Source: Pseudarthrobacter enclensis
GTDB taxonomy: Bacteria > Actinomycetota > Actinomycetes > Actinomycetales > Micrococcaceae
Assembly (NCBI RefSeq): GCF_001457025.1
Contig: NZ_KQ758599.1
Coordinates: 620,001 to 684,000 of the forward strand
Direction of reading: 5' to 3'
DNA: 64,000 bases
Below are positions 58,326 through 64,000 of this stretch, one piece after another. The position numbers and the translations under genes are program-made. The first letter of the stretch is position 1; the number at the start of each line of letters is the position of its first letter. Under the pieces are notes generated by a model. That model did not search any database. It was given only the letters and a program-made list of their open reading frames with translations, and was not told where the DNA came from.

Positions 58326-59285
58326 ATGGCAAACATTTTTGGTGCTCCCAAGACAGGTGGCCCCAACGGCCTGGACGAAGCCAGGGCCGTTCCCACCGGC
58401 GACACCGTCGGTTCCTACACTTCCTACCTGGATGCCCAGAAGGCGGTGGACTACCTCGCGGACCAGCAGTTTCCGGTGCAGATGGTCTCCATCGTGGGCA
58501 ATGAGCTGAAGATGGTGGAACGGGTCACCGGGCGCCTGAGCTACCCCCGGGTGGCGCTGTCCGGAGCGCTCAGCGGCATGTGGTTTGGCCTGTTCGTCGG
58601 CGTGATGCTGTCCTTCTTTGCGCCGTCGCCCGGATACTTTTCCATCCTCACCTCCGTGCTGATGGGTGCCGCGTTCTTCATGCTCTTCGGCATCGTCACC
58701 TACGCCATGCAGCGGGGCAAGAGGGACTTCACCTCCACCAGCCAGGTGGTTGCCACCAACTACGACGTCATCGTGGCGCCGGAGGCTTCGCAGGAGGCCC
58801 GCCGGCTGCTCCAGCACCTGCCCATGTCACGTTCCGACGCCGCGGGCGGAAGCGTCCAGCACGGCTACAACAACCAGCCGTACCAGCAGAACCAGCCGTA
58901 CAACCAGCCCTACAACCAGCAGGGTCCGGCCCGCCCCTCCGGCTGGAACGATCCCTACGGCCAGTCCGGAGCGCAGGACGGCAGCTACCAGGGGCATGGA
59001 CAGCAGGACGGCGGACGGCAGGGGCAGCCTGACGACGGCGGCCAGCACCAGCAGCCCTCCGCGCCGCCGCGCTCGGTCCGCTACCCGGACCTCCCCGACG
59101 GCCGCCCCCAGTATGGCGTCAGGATCCCGCAGGCCACCGATGCCGGCCACGGCGCGGAGCACGGACACGCACCACAGCACCGCAGTGATGCGCCGCCCGC
59201 CGACGGCCACGGCGCGGACGGCCAGGGTGCTGACGGACACGGCGCTGACACCGGTCCGCAGCGGCCGTCAGAACCGCAGCGTTAA
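58326..59285 (+). CDS. General stress protein 17M-like membrane protein with low-complexity tail
   Basis: Protein of 319 residues. An N-terminal GSP17M-like ferredoxin-fold segment lies at about 25-65 (VGSYTSYLDAQKAVDYLADQ and FPVQMVSIVGNELKMVERVT). Two membrane helices lie at about 78-125. The last 150 residues are repetitive: NQPYQQNQPYNQPYNQQG, many Gln/Gly/Asp, and GADGQGADGHGAD. ATG 58326 is preferred; an ATG at 58308 is possible. It is divergent from the MgtE-N/CBS operon, as Rv1234 is in mycobacteria. The tail may be disordered and condense or bind a surface; that is speculative. Confidence 0.78.
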   Translation: MANIFGAPKTGGPNGLDEARAVPTGDTVGSYTSYLDAQKAVDYLADQQFPVQMVSIVGNELKMVERVTGRLSYPRVALSGALSGMWFGLFVGVMLSFFAPSPGYFSILTSVLMGAAFFMLFGIVTYAMQRGKRDFTSTSQVVATNYDVIVAPEASQEARRLLQHLPMSRSDAAGGSVQHGYNNQPYQQNQPYNQPYNQQGPARPSGWNDPYGQSGAQDGSYQGHGQQDGGRQGQPDDGGQHQQPSAPPRSVRYPDLPDGRPQYGVRIPQATDAGHGAEHGHAPQHRSDAPPADGHGADGQGADGHGADTGPQRPSEPQR

Positions 59286-59301
59286 GGCTCGACCGTAAAC
59301 A

Positions 59302-59344
59302 GCAAAGCGGTGCCGCCGGAATGATTCCGGCGGCACCGCTTTGC
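59302..59344. terminator. Bidirectional terminator, 21-base arms
   Basis: Perfect arms 59302-59322 and 59324-59344 around a single G, so the real loop will be a few bases wider. It lies between the stress-protein gene and convergent pepP. Confidence 0.8.
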
Positions 59345-59376
59345 GTTATTCCTGTTGTTCCCGGGCCGGGAAGGTA

Positions 59377-60960
59377 TCAGTTCCGGTCACCGTCGGCTTC
59401 GCGGTAGATGCCTGCCATCCAGTCCTCGACGTCCTCTGCCCGGCGGGGGAGCGCAGCGCTGAGGTTGACCGGGCCGTCGGCGGTCATCAGGATGTCGTCT
59501 TCAATCCGGACCCCGATGCCCCGGTATTCCTCGGGGATGGCGAGGTCCTCTTCTTTGAAGTAGAGGCCCGGCTCGATGGTGAAGACCATGCCTTCGGTCA
59601 GGATGCCGTCGAGGTAGAGTTCACGTTTCGCCTGGGCGCAGTCGTGGACATCGAGCCCGAGGTGGTGGCTGGTGCCGTGGGGCATCCACCGGCGGTGCTG
59701 CTGGCCTTCGGGGCTGACCGCTTCCTCAACACTGACCGGCAGGAGCCCCCACTCGGCCAGGCGCTCGGCAAGGACCGTGGTGGCTGCTGTATGGATGTCG
59801 CGGAATTTGGTCCCCGGCCGGGCGGCGGCGAAGCCGGCGTCGGCGGCGTCGAGCACCGCCTGGTAGACCTTGCGCTGGACATCGCTGAAGGTGCCGTTGA
59901 CCGGGATGGTGCGCGTGATGTCCGCGGTGTACAGCGAGTCGGCCTCGACCCCCGCGTCCAGGAGCAGCAGGTCGCCCGAGTGGACCTTGCCGGTGTTCCG
60001 GGTCCAGTGCAGCACGGTGGCGTTGTTGCCGGAGGCGGCGATGGTGTCGTAGCCCAGTTCATTGCCCACCTCGCGGGCACGCGCAAAGAACGCACCTTCC
60101 ACGACCCGCTCGCCGCGTGCATGCGTCATGGCCCGCGGCAGTGCCTTGACCACTTCCTCGAAGCCTTCCACCGTTGCTTCCACGGCGAGCTTCATCTGCC
60201 CGATTTCCCACTCGTCCTTGAGCAGGCGCAGCTCGGAGAGTGCTTCGCTGAGTTTCTCGTCCAGGGCATCCAGGACCCCCAGGTCAAGGTTTTCCGGGTC
60301 CCTCGCGGTATTGTACCGCGCGGTGTCCACCAGGGCGTCGATGTTCTCATCCACCTTGCGGACCAGCCGGATGGAGATGCCGCCGATCTCCGGGGCACCC
60401 ACGTTCTTGGTGATGGCCGTTTCGAGTTCGTCGATGTGTGCGGTGGGCAGGCCCAGCCGGGCCTCGAACTCGGCGAGCGTGGGCCGGGCTCCGATCCAGA
60501 ATTCCCCGGACCGGGAATCGGCGTAGAACTGTTCGGTGTCCCTGCCGGCCAGGGGACGGAAGTAGAGCGTGGCAGCGTGGTTCCCGCCGTCGTCGCCCTT
60601 TCCCTCGGCAACGGGCTCCAGGATGAGCACGGCGTCGGGCTCGTGGTCCAGGCCGAGGCCGGTCAGGTGGGCAAAGCCGGAGTGCGGGCGGAACCGGTAG
60701 TCGCAGTCATTGGAGCGGACCTTCAGGGGGCCAGCAGGGATGACCAGGCGTTCGCCCTTGAACTGGGCAGAAATGGCCTTGCGCCGGTTCGCGGCGTGGC
60801 CGGCAACGGCGTCACGGCCGGGGAGTTCCTGGCTGGACGGTGCCCAGTTGCTGGCCATGAAGGCCTTGAAGGCATCGGAACTGGGCCGCTGCGAGCGGCT
60901 GTTGACGCGCTCCTCCAGCGGCTGGGAAGCAGAGGTGGGGGTGTTTTCGGCATCGTTCAC
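59377..60960 (-). CDS. pepP: Xaa-Pro aminopeptidase P
   Basis: M24B metallopeptidase of 527 residues that removes N-terminal residues before proline. The N-terminal creatinase-like domain spans about 40-240. The pita-bread catalytic domain carries the metal ligands in LLLDAGVEADSLYTADITRT (two Asp), HGTSHHLGLDVHD (His), MVFTIEPGLYF (Glu) and RGIGVRIEDDIL (Glu). GTG 60960 has the near-consensus GACGAT 6 bases upstream. It is divergent from the PHP gene. Confidence 0.93.
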   Translation of the reverse strand: MNDAENTPTSASQPLEERVNSRSQRPSSDAFKAFMASNWAPSSQELPGRDAVAGHAANRRKAISAQFKGERLVIPAGPLKVRSNDCDYRFRPHSGFAHLTGLGLDHEPDAVLILEPVAEGKGDDGGNHAATLYFRPLAGRDTEQFYADSRSGEFWIGARPTLAEFEARLGLPTAHIDELETAITKNVGAPEIGGISIRLVRKVDENIDALVDTARYNTARDPENLDLGVLDALDEKLSEALSELRLLKDEWEIGQMKLAVEATVEGFEEVVKALPRAMTHARGERVVEGAFFARAREVGNELGYDTIAASGNNATVLHWTRNTGKVHSGDLLLLDAGVEADSLYTADITRTIPVNGTFSDVQRKVYQAVLDAADAGFAAARPGTKFRDIHTAATTVLAERLAEWGLLPVSVEEAVSPEGQQHRRWMPHGTSHHLGLDVHDCAQAKRELYLDGILTEGMVFTIEPGLYFKEEDLAIPEEYRGIGVRIEDDILMTADGPVNLSAALPRRAEDVEDWMAGIYREADGDRN

Positions 60961-61027
60961 GGGACCATCGTCTCACCAGCATCCCGGCTGCGCGAACAGG
61001 CTCCGGTCCCGGAGGGGCAGGGTCAAC

Positions 61028-61033
61028 TAGTCT
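61028..61033 (+). promoter_or_regulatory. -10 element TAGTCT of the PHP gene
   Basis: TAGTCT with exactly 6 bases to GTG 61040, predicting a leaderless transcript. Confidence 0.55.
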
Positions 61034-61039
61034 GTACAG

Positions 61040-61888
61040 GTGAGGATCGATTTGCACGCCCACTCCAATGTCTCCGACGGCACGGAGAAACCCGCCGACG
61101 TCATGGCCTCGGCCGCCCGCGCACACCTTGACGTGGTGGCACTGACTGACCACGACTCCACGGACGGGTGGGCGGAGGCCTCGGCCGCGGCCGGACGGAC
61201 CGGGGTGGCGCTGGTACCCGGCATGGAGGTGTCCTGCCGGACCTCCGAGGGCATCAGCGTGCACCTGCTCAGCTACCTGCACGATCCCGCGCACCCTGGG
61301 CTGCTGGAGGAAATCACCAAGGCCAAGCAGGCCCGCCAGACCCGGGCAGAGCGGATGGTCACCCTCCTGGCCGAGGATTACCCCCTGACTTGGGACGACG
61401 TCATCCACCACGTTGCCCCCGGGGCCACGCTGGGCCGCCCCCATATTGCCGACGCGCTGGTGGCGGCAGGCGTCGTGGAGGACCGTTCAGAGGCGTTCGC
61501 CTCCATCCTGACGTCCCGGTCGCGGTACTTCATTCCGCACTACGCACCCCACCCGGCTGTCGCCGTCGAACTTATCCGGGCGGCCGGCGGCGTTCCGGTC
61601 TTCGCCCATCCTGTGGCGTCGTCGCGGGGCCGGATCGTGGGGGAGCGCACCTACCGTGACATGATCGACGCCGGGTTGGCCGGACTGGAGATCGAGCACC
61701 GGGACAATCCGGAGGAGGGACGCGACTTCCTCCGCCGGCTTGCTGCGGACAACGGGCTGCTGGTCACCGGCTCCTCGGACTACCACGGCACCGGCAAACC
61801 GAACCTGCTGGGCGAGAACCTGACCGCACCGGAGGTGCTGGCGCGGATCGAGGACCTGGGGACCGGGACCGCCGTCGTCCGCCCCTGA
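61040..61888 (+). CDS. PHP-domain phosphoesterase (YciV/RNase AM-like)
   Basis: PHP-superfamily metal hydrolase of 282 residues. Ligand motifs are DLHAHSNVSDG, ALTDHDSTDGW, PGMEVSC, VFAHPVASS, and TGSSDYHGTGKP. The layout matches YciV-like 3',5'-nucleotide bisphosphate phosphatase/RNase AM, which removes phosphate from pAp and trims 5' ends of RNA. The insertion domain (RQTRAERMVTLLAEDYPLTW onward) is present. Start GTG 61040 gives VRIDLHAHS, the usual beginning. Confidence 0.88.
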   Translation: MRIDLHAHSNVSDGTEKPADVMASAARAHLDVVALTDHDSTDGWAEASAAAGRTGVALVPGMEVSCRTSEGISVHLLSYLHDPAHPGLLEEITKAKQARQTRAERMVTLLAEDYPLTWDDVIHHVAPGATLGRPHIADALVAAGVVEDRSEAFASILTSRSRYFIPHYAPHPAVAVELIRAAGGVPVFAHPVASSRGRIVGERTYRDMIDAGLAGLEIEHRDNPEEGRDFLRRLAADNGLLVTGSSDYHGTGKPNLLGENLTAPEVLARIEDLGTGTAVVRP

Positions 61889-61915
61889 CCTTCCCCCCCA
61901 AGCAGGTAGCGTCAA

Positions 61916-61941
61916 GTGCCGTTTTGGAAGGTCAAAACGGC
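61916..61941. terminator. Terminator between PHP and methyltransferase genes
   Basis: Perfect 10-bp stem (61916-61925 with 61932-61941), 6-base loop, with TTTT inside the arm. It is bidirectional between convergent genes. Confidence 0.65.
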
Positions 61942-61953
61942 AGTTCGTGCGAC

Positions 61954-62826
61954 CTAGTTGGGCTGGTGGGACGCCAGGGTGGCGTGCGCACCCAGGCGCT
62001 TGAGCATGATGTCGATGGCCGGCTGGTTCTGGTCCACGCAGACGAACTTCCGGCCCAGCTTCGCGGCCACCGCGCCAAGGGTGCCTGAGCCGGCAAAGAA
62101 GTCCAGGCACCAGTCGCCGGGTCGGCTCGAAGCTGCCACCACGCGGCGGACCAGGCCTTCCGGCTTCTGCGTGGGGTAGCCGGTTTTCTCCTTGCCCGTG
62201 GGCGAAACGATGGTGTGCCACCAGACATCCGTGGGCAGCTTGCCCAGTTCCCGCTTGGCCGGGGTCACCAGTCCGGGCGCCATGTAGGGTTCCCGGTCCA
62301 CCTCGGCGTTGTCGAAGTGGTACTTGGCCGGGTTCTTGACGTAGACGAGGATGTTGTCGTGCTTCGTGGGCCAGCGGTTCCTGGCGCGGGCGCCGTAGTC
62401 GTAGGCCCAGATGATCTCGTTGAGGAAGCACTCACGGCCAAAGATGGCGTCCAGCATCACCTTGGCGTAGTGCACCTCGCGGTAGTCCAGGTGCAGGTAG
62501 AGCGTGCCGTCGTCGGCCAGCAGCCGCCACGCCTCCACCAGGCGCGGCTCCAGGAAGGACCAGTAGTCGCTGAAGGCGTCGTCGTAGCGGTGCAGCGCAC
62601 CCTTGATGGTGTCGTAGGAGCGGCCCTTGAAACCCACCCGGTCCCCGCTGCCGCCGGCGTTGGCCACCATCCTGGTTTCCTGGCGCAGCTGCGGCCGGCC
62701 CGTGTTGAAGGGCGGGTCCACATAAATCAGTGTGAAGGCGCCGTCCGGCAGCGTGGGGAGGTATTCCGCGTTGTCCGCGTGCACCACCAGGTTGCTGCCG
62801 TCCGGCGCCCAAACAGTGTCAGTCAT
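61954..62826 (-). CDS. Orphan site-specific DNA methyltransferase (beta class)
   Basis: DNA amino-methyltransferase of 290 residues. The catalytic motif IV, YVDPPFNTGR (DPPF at 37-40), comes before the SAM motif I, FFAGSGTLGAVAA, near the C-terminus, which is the beta-class order of CcrM and RsrI. PTQKPEGLVRRVV is the conserved motif X-like segment. N6-adenine is the more likely target. No restriction nuclease gene is adjacent, so it looks like a solitary, possibly regulatory, methylase. ATG 62826 begins 10 bases after the helicase stop, suggesting one transcript. Confidence 0.82.
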   Translation of the reverse strand: MTDTVWAPDGSNLVVHADNAEYLPTLPDGAFTLIYVDPPFNTGRPQLRQETRMVANAGGSGDRVGFKGRSYDTIKGALHRYDDAFSDYWSFLEPRLVEAWRLLADDGTLYLHLDYREVHYAKVMLDAIFGRECFLNEIIWAYDYGARARNRWPTKHDNILVYVKNPAKYHFDNAEVDREPYMAPGLVTPAKRELGKLPTDVWWHTIVSPTGKEKTGYPTQKPEGLVRRVVAASSRPGDWCLDFFAGSGTLGAVAAKLGRKFVCVDQNQPAIDIMLKRLGAHATLASHQPN

Positions 62827-62836
62827 CTGCGGCAGG

Positions 62837-64000
62837 TCAGCCCTCGGCGGTGCCGGACTGCGTGCCCTTGTCGGCCCCTGCCACCACCTCGCCGTTGCGG
62901 CGACGGGTGCGGGTCCGGGTGCGGCGGGCGCGCGTTGGCTTCTCCGCCTCAGTGCCGGGAGCGGTTTCCGTGCCTGCTGCCGGGGACTCCGCGGCGCCGG
63001 AGGAAGTCCGACGGCGGCGCTCACCGGAGCGGCCGGCCTCGGCGCCTCGGCCTTCACGGCTGCCCTCGCGGCCACCCGAACGCGTCCTGCCGCGTCCGTC
63101 ACGTTCACGGCCGCCACGGCTGTTCTTCTTGCCGGTTTCGCCCAGGTCCTCCAGGACCTCGGCGTCAACGCCGGCCAGGGTGCGCTTGTTGCGCGGCAGC
63201 CGGCCCTTGGTGCCCTCGGGAATGTCCAGGTCGGTGTAGAGGTGCGGCGAGGAGGAGTAGGTTTCGACGGGTTCCGGAACGTCCAGGCCCAGGGCCTTGT
63301 TGATCAGGGCCCAGCGGGGCACGTCATCCCAGTCCACGAAGGTCACGGCGGTGCCCTTGTTCCCTGCGCGGCCGGTGCGGCCCACGCGGTGGAGGTAAAT
63401 CTTTTCGTCTTCAACGCACTGGTAGTTGATGACGTGCGTGACGTCCTCGACGTCAATGCCGCGGGCCGCCACGTCGGTGGCCACCAGGACGTCGACCTTG
63501 TTGTTGCGGAAGGCCCGCAGGGCCTGCTCGCGCGCCCCCTGGCCCAGGTCGCCGTGGATGGCGGCGGCAGCGAAGCCGCGGTCCACGAGTTCCTCGGCGA
63601 CCTTCGCTGCGGTGCGCTTGGTCTTGGTGAAGATGATGGTGCGGCCGCGTCCACGGGCCTGCAGGATGCGGGCCACCACCTCGGTCTTGTCCATGCTGTG
63701 GGCGCGGTAGATCAGCTGGCGGATGTCGCGCTTGGTGAGGCCCTCATCCTCGGGGTCAGCCGCACGGATGTGGGTGGGCTGGGTCATGTACCGGCGCGCC
63801 ATGGCGATGACCGGGCCGGGCATGGTGGCGGAGAACAGCAGGGTCTGGCGGACGGCCGGGGTGCCGGCAATGATGGTTTCGACGTCGGGCAGGAAGCCAA
63901 GGTCCAGCATTTCGTCAGCCTCGTCCAGCACCACGATGCGGACGTTCTTCAGGCTCAGGTGCTTCTGCCGGTACAGGTCGATCAGGCGGCCGGGGGTGCC
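62837..64000 (-). CDS. DEAD-box RNA helicase, 5' part outside the window
   Basis: C-terminal 387 residues of a DEAD-box helicase; the frame runs off the window end. Visible motifs are TPGR (Ib), VLDEADEML (II), SATMPGP (III), TIIFTKTKR (IV), DVLVATDVAARGID (V) and HRVGRTGRAG (VI). The last 110 residues are a basic Arg/Gly/Ser/Glu-rich tail ending GTQSGTAEG, as in actinobacterial RhlE/DeaD-like proteins. It likely remodels RNA or ribosome precursors. The missing start prevents naming the subtype. Confidence 0.92.
   Translation of the reverse strand, partial: GTPGRLIDLYRQKHLSLKNVRIVVLDEADEMLDLGFLPDVETIIAGTPAVRQTLLFSATMPGPVIAMARRYMTQPTHIRAADPEDEGLTKRDIRQLIYRAHSMDKTEVVARILQARGRGRTIIFTKTKRTAAKVAEELVDRGFAAAAIHGDLGQGAREQALRAFRNNKVDVLVATDVAARGIDVEDVTHVINYQCVEDEKIYLHRVGRTGRAGNKGTAVTFVDWDDVPRWALINKALGLDVPEPVETYSSSPHLYTDLDIPEGTKGRLPRNKRTLAGVDAEVLEDLGETGKKNSRGGRERDGRGRTRSGGREGSREGRGAEAGRSGERRRRTSSGAAESPAAGTETAPGTEAEKPTRARRTRTRTRRRNGEVVAGADKGTQSGTAEG

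Noticed and set aside
61954..63168. An extended methyltransferase frame running into the helicase gene
   Set aside because: The extra N-terminus is low-complexity shadow of the helicase tail; ATG 62826 gives the normal protein.
1..64000. CRISPR array, prophage, integrase or rRNA
   Set aside because: No regularly spaced direct repeats, phage structural genes, integrase or rRNA sequence was found; the only RNA gene seen is tRNA-Ala.

Overview
The window is one contiguous piece of a high-GC actinobacterial chromosome. GC-rich codon use, the succinylase lysine/diaminopimelate genes, a seven-iron ferredoxin, SigE with a zinc anti-sigma factor, a SepX/GlpR-like protein, DUF3117 and a gluABCD uptake operon all fit the Micrococcaceae, most likely Arthrobacter or Pseudarthrobacter. 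The genus is inferred from gene content and was not tested.

Layout. 0-2.9 kb: RimJ-like acetyltransferase, GlpR/SepX-like divisome protein, tRNA-Ala(CGC), CorA. 2.9-10 kb: two Lrp regulators, two major-facilitator exporters, a LysR gene with a one-base frameshift beside its probable operator, a GlcNAc-kinase-like protein and a pirin. 10-13.7 kb: compatible-solute ABC operon opuCA-CB-CD-CC. 13.7-22.2 kb: AlaA-like aminotransferase, PPK2, xseAB, an unknown membrane protein, ispH, rmuC, ychF. 22.2-33.6 kb: LLM flavin oxidoreductase, photolyase-like protein, LpqW-like lipoprotein, oligopeptide ABC operon, SGNH hydrolase. 33.7-41.3 kb: typA, a DUF559 nuclease-like gene bracketed by about 51-bp repeats, a tiny SH3-like protein, fdxA, dapC, gltA, galE. 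41.4-45.8 kb: TetR, an unknown protein, a lysozyme-like membrane protein, divergent dapD/dapE. 45.9-49.2 kb: gluABCD. 49.3-52.3 kb: LOG protein, DivIVA-domain protein, PIG-V-like protein, DUF3117. 52.3-59.3 kb: O-methyltransferase, sigE-rseA, tatB, mrp, DUF1003, MgtE-N/CBS and general-stress genes. 59.3-64 kb: PepP, PHP phosphoesterase, orphan DNA methyltransferase, DEAD-box helicase cut by the window edge.

How it works together. Three dap genes (dapC, dapD, dapE) supply diaminopimelate for wall and lysine. gltA, galE, gluABCD, opuC and opp serve central metabolism and uptake. sigE, rseA, tatB and the stress proteins form an envelope-stress block. From memory, the order and strands of xseBA, ispH, ychF, typA, fdxA, dapC, dapD, dapE, LOG, DUF3117, OMT, sigE, rseA, tatB and mrp match the Mycobacterium tuberculosis backbone. 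Transport and regulatory genes at 2.9-15 kb and 22-33 kb look like lineage-specific insertions.

Most striking signals. (1) At least 17 genes have a TANNNT hexamer 6-8 bases before the start codon, the layout of leaderless transcripts. At corA, the GlcNAc kinase and ispH the TAG stop codon of the preceding gene forms the first three bases of that hexamer. (2) The DUF559 gene sits between two related 51-bp arrays of TGCGCAG half-sites. (3) The LysR gene is frameshifted. (4) The photolyase-like protein lacks the cysteines of the iron-sulfur photolyase family. No insertion sequence, phage or CRISPR array was seen. No stretch longer than 300 bases lacks a gene; the largest gaps are 26890-27175 and 33541-33812.
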